Shown: piece after piece, positions 35,730 to 47,743 of the stretch | Layout: each line of letters opens with the position of its first letter | How positions within the stretch are numbered: position 1 is the stretch's first letter | Notes under the pieces: generated by a model | Databases searched by the model: none | What the model was told of the DNA's origin: nothing | The model's input: only the letters and a program-made list of their open reading frames with translations | Program-made: the position numbers and the translations under genes | DNA from: Erinaceus europaeus | Taxonomy: Eukaryota; Chordata; Mammalia; Eulipotyphla; Erinaceidae | Reading direction: 5' to 3' | Assembly: GCF_950295315.1 (NCBI RefSeq) | Contig: NC_080185.1 | Span: forward strand, 46,543,237 to 46,607,236 | DNA length: 64,000 bases

Positions 35730-36508
35730 CCAAACACATCTTAAGAACAAAGTCTCATAGTGTGTCACCTATGTTTTCCTTTCATCTATTTCATAGTTTC
35801 AGGTTGGAGACCAATGTCTATGTCATTTGGATTTAATTTTCAGTATGGTATTATATAGTGACCAAGTTTTATTATTTTCATATGTGACTATCCAGTTTCC
35901 AAGCACCACTTGATGAAGAGGTTTTCCTTTCTCCATTGACGTGTTTGGCTCCTTGTCATAAACTATGTGTAGGTTTGTCTCTGAATTCTTTATTCTAATT
36001 CATTGGTCTGTATGACTATGTTCTAACATCATAGTGTTTTAATGACTGTTACATTGTAGTATATGTTGAAAGTAAGGACAGAAAAGGAGAAGAAAGTATA
36101 ATCGATGAAGCCATGTAGACCCCTGAAAAGAGAGAGAGAGAGACTGAAAGAGCAGGGAGAGAGCTACCATGACCATAACACAGGTTCATAAAAACTTCCA
36201 AGCCCTACCTTCACTTCCTTTCTAAGTCACACCTACACTTATTACCACTACCATTTCCTCAAACGTGATAGACTTTTATACATTGATTTTGTATCCTGAC
36301 ATTTTACTGCATGCCTCTAATTCATTTATTTTTCCCTTAAATAATTATTTCATTCTTTCTACTCACTTTTGACTTTATTTATTCTTTACTAGTTCCTTTT
36401 GATGTAAGATTAGATTGTTTATTTGATAATTTTATTTAATTGGGCTTATATTGAAAGGAAATTCCCTTCAATGCTGCTTTTGTGATAGTCTATAGAATCT
36501 GATAACAC

Positions 36509-36783
36509 TGATGTAAGTGACATGGAGTCACAGTGGCTATCCTGGCTGTCTCGGCCACATGCCATTGTCACATATTTCCTGCCCCCCCCCCCAAATTGTG
36601 TCAGAAGCTCCAAGAGGTAGGACACTCAGTTGTCAAAGGTGAATTGACTGCCGCCAAGCTGGGAGTCACCCAACATCTCTTAACCACCAAGGCTGAAATG
36701 CAAATCAGCTTCTGTGTTCTGTCTTTTCTCAGAAATTTGCGATAATAATTTTAAAAAATAATAAAGTCTCCAAAATGAAAAAA
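36509..36783 (+). pseudogene. Processed retrocopy of an unidentified short transcript
   Basis: A 275-bp insert lies inside an old L1 and ends in aataataaagtctcc plus an A-rich tail. A perfect 15-bp duplication agaatctgataacac lies at 36494-36508 and 36784-36798. The sequence is unlike L1, SINE or family R. A 70-codon frame (36533-36745) is open, but I could not match its product to a known protein. It has a C10 run near 36582, which may shift the parent frame. The poly(A) signal, tail and TSD make mRNA origin likely. Confidence 0.7.
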
Positions 36784-37175
36784 AGAATCTGATAACACAT
36801 CTCTTTATCTTCATTACAGACTTCTTTTTCATCTCTCCATTTATTTCTTTATTATGTTCAGAGCATATTGTTTAGTCTTAACAGGCTTGAGCTTTTTCCA
36901 ATTTTCTTCTATAGGTTGACTTCTACTTTCATAAGTGTGTGATCAGAAAAAAATGCTTGATGTCATTTTGAGCTTCATACATTTAATATTTTGTTTTGTG
37001 TACCGATGTATTCATTCCTAGAGATTATATCATATGTACATGACAAAACATATATTCATCACCATGTGTCTGTTAAGTCCATCTGATCCTTGTTTTAACC
37101 TTCTATCCAGAGAGTCTCTTCATTGATGTAGATGGTGTGTTGAAAATTTCTATTACTGGTAGGTTCCTTTCTTTT

Positions 37176-37453
37176 ATATATATATATTTATTTATTTTCC
37201 CTTTTGTTGCCCTTGTTAGTTTTTATTGTTGTTGTTATTGATCTCCTCATTGTTAGATAGGACAGAGAGAAATGGAGAGAGAAGGGGGGAAACAGAGGGG
37301 GGAGAGAAAGATAGACATCTGCAGACTGGCTTCACCACTTGTGAAGCGGCTCCCCTGCAGGTGGGGAGCCAGGGGCTCAAACTGGGATCCTTACTCCGGT
37401 CCCTGAGCTTTGCTATACATGTGCTTAACCCACTACACTATCGCATGACTACC
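37176..37453 (-). repeat. tRNA-derived SINE (ERI type A), reverse, with TSD
   Basis: Full-length copy. The 13-bp duplication gttcctttctttt lies at 37163-37175 and 37454-37466. Confidence 0.95.
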
Positions 37454-37466
37454 GTTCCTTTCTTTT

Positions 37467-39800
37467 TCTTTTAAATTTTTATTTATAAAAAGGAAACACT
37501 GACAAAAAAAAAAACATAGGATAAGAGGGGTACAACTAAACATGATAGCTACCACAGGGACTCCATATCTGATCCCCTCCCCTGATAGCTTTCCTATGCT
37601 TTATCCCTCTAGGAGTATGGACCCAGGGTCATTATGGGGTACAGAAGGTAAAAGGTCTGGCTTCTGTAATTGCTTCCCCACTGAACATGGGCATTGACAG
37701 CTCAATTCATACTTCCAGCTTGTCCCTCTTGTTCCCTAGTGGGGTGGGGTTCTGGGGAAGCGGGGCTCCAGGACACATTGGTGGGGTCATCTGTCCAGGG
37801 AAGTCTGGTTGGCATCCTGTTAGCATCTGGAACCTGATGGCTGAAAAAAGAGTTAACATATAAAGCCAAACAAACTGTTGACTAATCATGAACCTAAGGG
37901 CTGAAATAGTTCATATGAAGAGTTGGGAGGTCTCCGTTTTGTAAATAGTTAGTAGACCTATTTTAGTTATGTTCCAAAGGGCCCATGACTATACTAGTTT
38001 TTTAAATATCTTTATTTGTTTATTGGATAGAGACAGCCAGAAATTGAGAGGCAAGGGAGTGGTAGAGATGGGGGAGAGAGACAGAGAGACAACTGCAACA
38101 CTGCTTCACCACTTGCAAAGTTTTCCCCCTGCATGTGGGGACTGGGGGCTTGAACCCAGGTTCTTGCGCATTGTAATATGTGCGCTCAACCAGGTGCGCC
38201 ACCACCCAGGCCCTTTTTTTTTTCCTGAGCCTGATATCTGATATCCAGGTGGATCCAAGTTATTGTCTTGGGAGATGTCATGGCTTGAAAAAGGACCAGA
38301 AAGCTAGATCAGGGAAGAGAGTAGCTCCCAAATATGAAAAAGTTGTATAAATATTGTTGACTGTAACCCCATTGATTTGCTCTGATCTGGGGCCCATATT
38401 CAGCTTAGGAGCCTATGTGGCCTCTGCATCCCTGTAGATCTGAGCTCATATGCTGTGGTCATGAGTAGGAACATTCCAAGCTGTCCCAATTTCAGGACCT
38501 ATCTTCCTCAGGTGGTAGATAGAGTATGTTGTCCAGCCTCCCTTCGGAAGATGGAACATTCTCTACCTTTGTTGATCCACATTGAGGGCAAGGTTCTATG
38601 GGGGCCCACAAAGGGGCCTATTGAGTTGTTCCTGATAGATATGACCAGTAACAATGGAGAGAGGGATCTATTCGAGGTCTGAGCCTGTCATGTCTGTTTG
38701 GGAATCTCAGGACTCCCCGACTAGGGCCCCAGCTGATGGGGTGGCCTGATAGTGAATAAAGAGTCATTGTTAAAGTATCCCAGTCTCTTGCCCTTATTCA
38801 GCTTTTGCAGTCCTTACTTTAATAAGGTTAGCTTTGGAGTGAGTGAGGGAAGTATAATAGAATGTAGGTGAGGAGGTTATCTAAGTCTAAGTAGACACTA
38901 TTTCATTAGGAACTTTATGGTGTCTTTTTCAGTCTTTCTAATTGCTTACTGCATATACAGACTCACTGCCGACTATTGTGTACTTTTGCTTTCAGATATA
39001 TATTTTGCCCTAAGTTATGAATACGTGTGAACATATGCCTTATTTCATGGGACATGGTCTATATCTGGGTTTTGGGACTTTGTTAGGAAGGGAACCACCT
39101 GAAATGGAATTAAAGAATCCTATGGAAGGAAAGTTTTAACCCAGGTAATGAGGCTAAGGGGTTGACATTCCACGCCTGAAGTCTCTGGACACAGTGTGAA
39201 GTGAAGCATGCTAAGATGGTACCCATTGCATTGAATAGGCTGGGATCTGCAGATGCAGTATCAGTTGGTATGAATTGAGAGAAGCATGCAGGAAATTAAG
39301 CTCCACCCTAGAAGTTCCAGGACTGGGGGAAATTTGGGCTTTATAGATGATGTGGGAGGTTCCTGCTGTCTTAGGGTTAAAGAAAGCAATAGATAGTTAT
39401 TGTTATAATCAAATTATTTGGCAATTGGGTTGACTTTGAAAATCCCATTTTTAGGATTTGCTGTATCATACATGACCTCACCATAATCTGTCCTTTGATT
39501 TTATATATATATATAAAAGTAGTGCCACTGGTTGCTCTCCTGGTCTAAACTTTAGGAGAGTCAACATTTCAAATACTTAGCCTATGGTCTGTGCATTAAA
39601 AATTTTGAGACATTCAATGAATTTTTCCACTCTCATATTAATTAAATAGTCATTTATATGACTACAGGTTAATAGGAGTGTACATAAACACCATTCGCAT
39701 CACCACAAGACTATGTCCCATCCCATCCTACCCCCACCACCACCACCCAGTGAAGATTTTTACTTTGGTGCTGTACTCCAGTTATGTTACTTTCTATGTC
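37467..39800 (-). mobile_element. Chimeric unit: L1 3' UTR joined to long family R, reverse
   Basis: From left to right it holds the family R tail (37467-38002), middle (38216-38780), head side (38780-39350) and then L1 3' UTR in reverse (39360-39790: cataaacaccattcgcatcacc, gatttttactttggtgc). Bases like ttcttttaa lie at both ends (about 37468 and 39808). This copy keeps about 1 kb of middle sequence that the unit at 29059 lacks. Confidence 0.78.
38003..38215 (-). repeat. tRNA-derived SINE, reverse, inside the chimeric unit
   Basis: It has attggatagagacagccag, cactgcttcaccacttgc, gcttgaacccaggttcttgc and a head at caccacccaggccc. Confidence 0.93.
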
Positions 39801-39927
39801 TTCTTTTAAGTTTGTTAATATGTTTGTGTTCTGGGGTGGTACAGCAGTGTTTGTGTTCTCCCAGGTATTTCCTGTTTATATCCTGACCTCAACAGTTTGA
39901 TCTCACCATGTATAGATATGCTGGAGT

Positions 39928-40540
39928 AGAGCTGGCAAAATAGCATATGTACCGAGTGTACTTATTTTGTCATAAGTGCGTTCCAGGTTCAAGTCTGGTT
40001 CCCACTATATTAAGGGAAGCTTCAGTTCTGTGACTTTCTCTCTGTATTTTTTACTTTATTTCTTTTTTATGACTTTTTTTATTTAAGAAAGGATTAATTA
40101 ACAAAACCATAAGGTAGGAGGGGTACAACTCCACACAGTTCCCACCACCCAATCTCCATAACCCACCCCCTCCCCTGATAGCTTTCTCATTCTCTATCCC
40201 TCTGGGAGCATGGACCCAGGGTCATTGAGGGTTACAGAAGGTAGAAGGTCTGGCTTCTGTAATTGCTTCCCCGCTGAACATGGGAATTGACTGGTCGGTC
40301 CATACTCCCAGTCTGCCTCTCTCTTTCCCTAGTAGGGTGTGTCTCTTGGGAAGCTGAGCTCCAGGACACATTGGTGGGGTCTTCAATCCAGGGAAGCCTG
40401 GCCAGCATCCTGGTGGCATCTGGAACCTGGTGATTGAAAAGAGAGTTAACATACAAAGCCAAACAAATTGTTGAGTTTACTTTATTTCTATCTGAAAAAA
40501 AATCAGCCTGGAGCAGTGAAGCTCTGGTGATGACTGAAAA
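39928..40540 (+). repeat. tRNA-derived SINE, forward, split by family R
   Basis: The head and body at 39928-40063 (gagctggcaaaatagcatatg, ggttcaagtctggttccc) continue after the insertion at 40476-40540. Confidence 0.6.
40064..40475 (-). mobile_element. Family R 3' part, reverse, with TSD
   Basis: It runs from the tail at 40064 to aacatacaaagccaaacaaattg. A perfect 14-bp duplication tttactttatttct lies at 40050-40063 and 40476-40489. Confidence 0.93.
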
Positions 40541-40799
40541 AACAAACAGGTATTAGGGGACATTTATATCAGATGTCTTTAAGTTTAGCTTTAATAACTA
40601 ACTCAGTGCTTGAAAGACTTTATTTCCAGTAAGCTATATGAATATTCCTCAAATATAGATCCCTACTTTTATATGCTTTGGTGCATCTGAGTTTGGTGCA
40701 TACATACTAATGCCAGTAAGATCACATTAATGGCTTCTCTCCTGCTCATCACATAGTAATCCACTTTGTCTCTTATTACCATATTTAGCTAAAAATCAT
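40541..40799. other. No recognisable feature
   Basis: Short AT-rich segment between repeats. Confidence 0.4.
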
Positions 40800-41165
40800 G
40801 TTTATTTTTCCTCAAGATTGTTTTGACAATTCTAGGTGTTTTCTAGTTCCAGATAAAGGATTGTAATTTTTGTTCTATTCTTTTAAAGAAGTTTGGTGGA
40901 ACATTGATGGATATCGCACTAAATTTGTATATGGTTCTGGGTAGAATATTCATTTTGATGATATTGATTCTGCCATTCCATGAGCATGGGATATTTTTCC
41001 ATTTCTTGGTATCATTTTCTATTTCTTTGAATAGCAACTCATAGCTTTCAGTATACAAGTCTTTCATTTCTTTGGCTAGGTTTATTCTTAGATATTTTAT
41101 TGATTTTGCTGCAACAGTGAATGGGAGTGATTTCTGGATATCCTCTTCTTCGGACTTAAAACTCC
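40800..41165 (-). mobile_element. L1 ORF2 fragment, reverse
   Basis: It encodes part of the region after the RT motifs (40843-41067: [35 protein letters not shown]) on the minus strand. Confidence 0.88.
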
Positions 41166-41445
41166 TGAGATTAAGCTTTAAAAAGGAGACAAAACATCTA
41201 CACTGAAAATTATGGCATTGTTAAAAGAAATAGAGGAAGATCTACTGAAGAAATATATCCCATATTCTTCATGATTTAGAAAACAGAATATTGTCAACAT
41301 GTCCATATTACCCAAGCAACTTGCAGATGCAGCACAATACTTATGAAAATACCAATGACATTTTTCAAGGAAGTAGACTAAACAATTCTAAAATTTGTGT
41401 GGGAGTATAAAAGACCATGAGAAACCAGGATTAATTTCTGCAAAA
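41166..41445 (+). mobile_element. L1 ORF2 fragment, forward
   Basis: It has forward landmarks such as attgttaaaagaaatagagg and gaaaataccaatgacatttttc. It adjoins a reverse L1 piece, which suggests a 5' inversion. Confidence 0.6.
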
Positions 41446-42597
41446 CCTTGTTTTGTGGTCACCATGTGTGTAATAACTAGCATTGTGTTTCTAGAAAAGT
41501 CTTCTTTAAGTTGATCTTGATTAACAAACATTTCATAGGGCTTCTTTGTCTTTTAATTCCCTCCCTTATTTGCTTGCTGTTCTTTCCTATTTTATTGTGG
41601 TTTTGTTTCTAGTCTACTGCTATTCACCTAGCTGAGAACCTTTGTTCCTTTGCTTCCTCCTTTCCTGTAAGATTCCATTCAGTATTTCTTGTAAAGTGGG
41701 GTTGATTGTGGCAAATTCCTTTAGTTTTTGAATACTTGAGGATACCTTTATTTCTTCCTCATACTTGAAAGATAAGTTTGTAGGATACAAAATCCCCTCT
41801 CCTTTAGTGCCTTAAATATGTCACTCCACTCTCTCCTTGCTTCTACGGTTTGTGAAGAAAAATTAGATGAGAGTCTAATATTTTCCCTTTGTATGTAACT
41901 TCTTTCCTTTCTCTAGCAGCCTGCAAAATTTTCTCCCTGTTGAGTTCTGATAATTTTACAATAATGTACTTGCTGTTGATCATTTTGGATTTGTGAACCT
42001 GGGTGATCAATTTGCCTCCAAAACAGGTATGTTCTGAGGATTGCTTAGGTGAGGGAAATTTTCATCTAAAATTTCTCTGAAAATTACCTCTGGAGCTTTG
42101 ACCCAGTCTACTTCCTCAGGTATCCCTATAACTCATATATTTGACCTTTTTATGGAGTCTGCAATTTCAGAGAATAATTTCATTCTTTCTAAACCTTTCT
42201 TCTCCCTCATCTTTGAACTGAAAGAGTGGGCTAATTGTGTCTTCTAGATTGGAAATTCTTTCTTCTGCATGTGTGAGTCTGTTTCTGTGGGGAACTGTGA
42301 GGCTGAGGTTGAGCATGATGAAATAGCTCCTATGAAATAGGTGCCTGGTGGTACAGCCGCCCCATCAGACCCCCCCCCTGCCTGGGGTCGAGCAGGGGGG
42401 GCCTCGGCCCCCAGGATTCTATCCCCCTATCAGACTCCCTTGCCCCACAAGGGCCCCACATTCTCTAAGCACAAAGGTTCATTTCCTTGTTCTCAAACCT
42501 TTTAGTCCACTTACTCAGCTACTAGAAGCCCCCTCACCTCTTCACTGTCTCCTGTTCTTCTGACCATGTATGGTCCAATTCCCCCTGCCCACGCAAC

Positions 42598-42600
<3 letters not shown>

Positions 42601-42642
<42 letters not shown>
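42601..42642. repeat. (CT)n microsatellite in the LTR
   Basis: About 20 CT units. Confidence 0.95.
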
Positions 42643-42645
<3 letters not shown>

Positions 42646-42842
42646 CTCCATCTCTCCCTCTCTCTCCCTCCTCACCCCATGCACTTCTTGATAATCTCAC
42701 TTCCTCATCCCTTGAACCAGCTAGACCACCCACCCAGCAGTTACTGGGAAAACACTCGCGCTTCCTTAACCTCCTGGTGCCTTAACAAAATTAGGTATAA
42801 ACAAACTGCTTCCCCTTACCACCCTTTAAAAACTCTGCTCTG

Positions 42843-45800
42843 GGGATGTCTACTGTAACCATTACTCTTCAACATAGTATTGGAAGTTCTTGCCATAGCA
42901 ATCAGGCAAGAGAAAGAAATCAAAGGAATACAGATTGGAAGGGAAGAAGTCAAGCTCTCACTATTTGAAGATTATCTGATAGTATACATAGAAAAACCTA
43001 AAGAATCCAGCAGAAAACTACTGGAAGTTATTAGGCAATATAGCAAGGTATCAGGCTACAAAATCAATGTACAAAAATCAGTGGCATTCCTTTATGCAAA
43101 CACTAAATCTAAAAAAGAAGACATCCAGAAATCACTCCCATTTACTGTTTCAACAAAATCAACCAAATACCTAGGAATAAAGTTGACCAAAGAAGTAAAA
43201 GATTATATACTGAAAACTATGGGTCGCTACTCAAGGAAATAGAAACTGATACCAAGAAATGGAAAGATATCCTATGCTCATGGATTGGAAGAATAAATAT
43301 CATCAAAATGAATATTCTCCCCAGAGCCATATACAAATTTAATGCAATACCCATCAAAGTTCCACCAAGCTTCTTTAAGAGAATAGAACAAACACTACAA
43401 CAATTTATCTGAAACATGAAAACACCTAGAATTGCCAAAACCATCTTAAGGAAAAGAAACAGAAATGGAGGCATCACACTCCCAGACCATAAACTATATT
43501 ATAAAGCCATCATCATCAAAACAGCATGGTACTGGAACAAAAATAGGCACACAGACCAGTGGAACAGAATTAAAAGCCCAGAAATAAATCCCCACACCTA
43601 TGGGCATCTAATCTTTGATAAGGGGGCCCAAAGAATTAAATGGAAGAAGGAGGCTCTCTTCAATAAATGGTGCTGGGAAAACTGGGTTGTAACATGCAGA
43701 AGAATGAAATTGAACCACTTTATCTCACCAGAAACAAAAATCAACTCCAAATGGATCAAAGACCTAGATGTCAGACCAGAAACAATCAAATACTTAGAGG
43801 AAAACATTGATAAAACAGTTTCCCCCCTACACCTCAAGGACATCTTTAATGAATCAAACCCAATTGCAAGGAAGACTAAAGCAGAAACAAACCAATGGGA
43901 CTACATCAAATTGAAAAGCTTCTGCACATCCAAAGAAACTATTAAACAAACAAAGAGACCCCTCACAGAATGGGAGAAGATCTTCACATGCCATACATCA
44001 GACAAGAAACTAATCACCAAAATATATAAAGAGCTCAGCAAACTTACCACCAAAAAAGCAAATGACCCCATCCAAAAATGGGCAGAGGATATGAACAAAA
44101 CATTCACTACAGAGGAGATCCAAAAGGCTAACAAGCATATGAAAAACTGCTCTAGGTCACTGATTGTCAGAGAAATGCAAATTAAGACAACATTAAGATA
44201 CCACCTCACTCCTGTAAGAATGGCATACATCAAAAAGGACAGCAGCAACAAATGCTGGAGAGGCTGTGGGGACAGAGGAACCCTTCTGCACTACTGGTGG
44301 GAATGTAAATTGGTCCAGCCTCTGTGGAGAGCAGTCTGGAGAACTCTCACAAAGCTAGACATGGACCTTCCATATGACCCAGTAATTCCTCTCCTGGGGT
44401 TATACCCCAAGGACTCCATAACACCCAACCAAAAAGAGGTGTGTACTCCTATGTTCATAGCAGCATAATTCATAATAGCTAAAACCTGGAAGCAACCCAG
44501 GTGCCCAACAACAGATGAGTGGCTGAGAAATCTGTGGTATATATACACAGTGGAATACTATGAAGCTATCAAGAACAATGAACCCACCTTCTCTGACCCA
44601 TCTTGGACAGGGCTAGAAGGAATTATGTTAAGTGAGCTAAGTCAGAAAGATAAAGATGAGTATGGGATGATCCCACTCATCAACAGAAGTTGAGTAAGAA
44701 GATCTGAAAGGGAAACTAAAAGCAGGACCTGACCAAATTGTAAGTAAGGCACCAAAGTAAAAACCCAGTGGTGAGGGGTAGACATGCAGCTTCCTGGGAC
44801 AGTGGGAGGTGGGAGTGGGTGGGAGGGATGGGTCATACTCATTTGGTGGTGGGAATGCTGTTTATGTACACTCCTAGTAAAATGTAGTCATATACATCAC
44901 TAGTTAATTAATACGAGAGGGAGAAAATTAATTGTATGTCTTGAAGTTTTTCAAAAAAACAAACTGAATCTTTTCTCAGTATATGCAGTGTAACTGATAT
45001 GCAGACTCTCTCAAAAGCCTAGACCAAGTAGATCAGAAGCAACCAATAGCACAGCTATATACAAGATACTGGGTACTGTACAGCAAACCCTAACAAAAGG
45101 ACTTTTCAAAGTTAACCCAATTACCAATTAATGTGATGATAACATTAACTATCGATTGTCTTTTTGAACCCTAAGACAGCAGGAACCTCACATCTCCACT
45201 ATAGAGCCTCTACTTCCCCCAGTCCTGGAACCCTTGGATAGAGCCCACTTTCCTGTATGCCTCTCCCAATCCATATCAAATAATATTGCATCTGCTGATC
45301 ACAACCTAACCAACACAACGATGGCCACCTCAACATGCTTCACTTCAGACTGTGTCCAGAGACTAGACGTGTGGAATGACAACCCTTCAGCTTCATTACT
45401 CGGGTGAGACCTTTCCTTTTATAGTATACTCTAATTCCATCTCAGGTGGTTCACTTTCTAACAAAGTCCCAAAACCTAGATATACACCAATTTCTGTGAG
45501 AGTGAGCATATGTTCACACGTATCCATAAACTACTGCAAAATATATACCTGAAAGCAAAAGTGCACTAGAGTTTGCAGTGAGTACCCCCCTAACACTTCC
45601 TCTCCACTATTCCAACCTTTGGGTCCATGATGGCTCAACAATTTGTTTGGCTTTGTATGTTAACTCTCTTTTCAGTCACCAGGTTCCAGATGTCATCAGG
45701 ATGCCGACCAGGCTTCCCTGGACTGAAGACCCCACCAATTTGTCCTGGAGCTCCGCTTCCCCAGAGACCCACCCTACTGGGGAGAGAGAGAGGCAGACTG

Positions 45801-46073
45801 GGAGTATGGACTGGCAAGTCAACGCCCATGTTCAGCGGGGAAGCAATTACAGAAGCCAGACCTTCTACCTTCTGCAACCCACAATGACCCTGGGTCCATG
45901 CTCCCAGAGGGATAGAGAATGGGAAAGTTATCAGGGGAGGGGGTGGGGTATGGAGAATGGGTGGAGGGAATTGTGTGGAATTGTACCCCTCCTACCCTAT
46001 GGTTTTGTTAATTAATACTTTCTTAAATAAAAAAATAGAACGAACAAAATAAATAAATAAATAAATAAGTAAA
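42843..46073 (+). mobile_element. Chimeric L1 plus family R unit, forward, with TSD
   Basis: 42843-44600 is L1 ORF2 starting within RT, 44600-44940 the L1 3' UTR and 44945-46073 family R with an (AAAT)n tail. A perfect 16-bp duplication taaaaactctgctctg lies at 42827-42842 and 46074-46089. One reverse transcription event therefore copied ORF2, the L1 3' UTR and family R as a single RNA. Confidence 0.93.
42850..44630 (+). pseudogene. L1 ORF2, 5'-truncated and broken
   Basis: 42880-43242 covers the last RT motifs. The catalytic FADD motif reads FEDY, so the Asp pair is lost. A stop ends this frame at 43240. 43416-44468 (350 codons) covers the C-terminal domain, with the Cys/His motif [18 protein letters not shown] at about residues 280-297. 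A TAA at 44466-44468 follows MFIAA and removes the last part. The endonuclease domain is absent through 5' truncation. Confidence 0.92.
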
Positions 46074-47743
46074 TAAAAACTCTGCTCTGCTACTGAGTAA
46101 ACAGACTATTCACCGCCTTAGTCTCCTGGAGTGATCTTTGGTCTCCTCCCTTGCCTCCGGTCACAAAGGTATCCAAGTGTACCTAGCCCTGCTGCCTCAG
46201 GTCATATTCTTGCTGGCGCCCACCTCCAGTGGCCAATGGAACGGTCATGCCAGAGAGTCAATACCCGAAATATGCTCCCCACGAAAGCCTGACATATTTC
46301 ATAAGCTTTATACCTGAGCAGCTCTGTTTGAAATTTTTCCTCTATGCCGCTTAACTGCTTAGTGAACTCTTCTTTGAGATCTTCTTTCATGCTTTGTAGC
46401 TTTTTTTTAATTATTTATTTAAGAAAGGAGACATTAACAAAACCGTAGGATAGGAGGGGTACAATTCCACACAATTCCCACCACCTGATCTCCATATCCC
46501 ATCCCCTCCCCTGATAGCTTTCCCATTCTCTATCCCTCTGGGAGCATGGACCCAGGGTCGTTATGGGTTGCAGAAGGTAGAAGGTCTGGCTTCTGTAATT
46601 GCTTCCCCACTGAACATGGGCATTGACTGGTTAATCCATACTCCCAGCCTGCCTCTCTCTTTCCCTAGTAGGGTGGGGCTCTGGGGAAGCTGAGCTCCAG
46701 GACACATTAATGGGGTCGTCAGTCCAGGGAAGTCTGGTCGGCATCCTTCTGGCATCTGGAACCTGGTGGATGAAAAGACAGTTAACATACAAAGCCAAAC
46801 AAATTGTTGAACAATTATGGACCTAAAGACTGGAATAGTGCACATGAAGTGTTGGGGGTACTCATTGCAAACTCTTGTGTACTTCTGCTTTCAGGTATAT
46901 ATTTTACCCTAGTTTATGGATACGTGTGAACATATGCTCTATCTCAGGGGACATGGTCTATATCTAGGTTTTGGGACTTTGTTAGGAAGTGAACCACCTG
47001 GAATGGAATTAGAGAATACTATGAAAGGAAAGGTCTCACATGAGTAATAAAGCTGAAGTATTGTCATTCCACACCTTAAGTCTCTGGACACAGTCTGAAG
47101 TGAAGCATGCTGAGGTGGCACTCGTTTCATTGATTAGGTTGCTATCAGCGGGTGCAATATGCATTGAGAAAAGCACGCAGGAAAGTAGGCCCCACCCTAA
47201 GGTTCCAGGACTGGGCAAAATATAGGCTCTATTGTGGAATTGTGAGGTTCCTGCTGTCTTAGGGTTCAAGAAGACAATGCATAGTTATTATTATCATCAC
47301 ATTATTTGGTAATTGGGTTAACTTTGAAAAGTCACTTTGTTAGGGTTTGCTGTATAATACCCAGCATCTTGTATATAGCTGTGCCACCATTTGCTTCTGT
47401 TCTCCCTGGTCTAGGTTTTTGAGAGAGTCAACATATCAAAGACTCAGCCTATGTATTAAAAAGACTCAGTCTGTGTTTTAAAAAATTCAAGACATACAAT
47501 CAATTTTTCCCTCTCATATTAATTAAACAGTGATTTATTTGACTGCACTTTAATGGAAGTGTACATAAACACCATTCCCACCACCAAAAGACTGTGTCCC
47601 ATTCCACCCACCCACCCACCCCAACCCCACCACCCCGGGAAGCCGAGTGTCCACCCTCCTCCTCACCACAGGGTTTTTACTTTGGTGCCCTGCTCTCAAT
47701 TTAGTCAGATCCTGCTTTTAGTTTCCCTTTCTGTTCTTCTTTC

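Larger units (their letters stand above)
34790..37162 (-). mobile_element. Old L1 ORF2, reverse, decayed and interrupted
   Basis: Reverse ORF2 landmarks run from the end (34990-35180: ggttactgtgaataatcctgctatgaac) to the middle (35890-36010: ccagtttccaagcaccacttgatgaag; 36270-36320: tgattttgtatcctgacattttactgc). It is diverged and full of stops. A SINE head fragment (35683-35729) and a processed retrocopy (36509-36783) interrupt it. Confidence 0.75.
42286..46293 (+). mobile_element. Solo LTR, split by an L1/family R unit
   Basis: The LTR pieces are 42286-42842 and 46090-46293. It starts TGTGGGG and ends CCTGACA. Flanks tgtttc (42280-42285) and tatttc (46294-46299) fit a 6-bp TSD with one mismatch. 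A TATA-like ggtataaac lies at 42793. The internal part is missing, as expected for LTR-LTR recombination. Confidence 0.65.

Noticed and set aside
43416..44468. 350-codon frame as an intact protein gene
   Set aside because: It is the C-terminal part of L1 ORF2 and lacks the endonuclease and RT active site.
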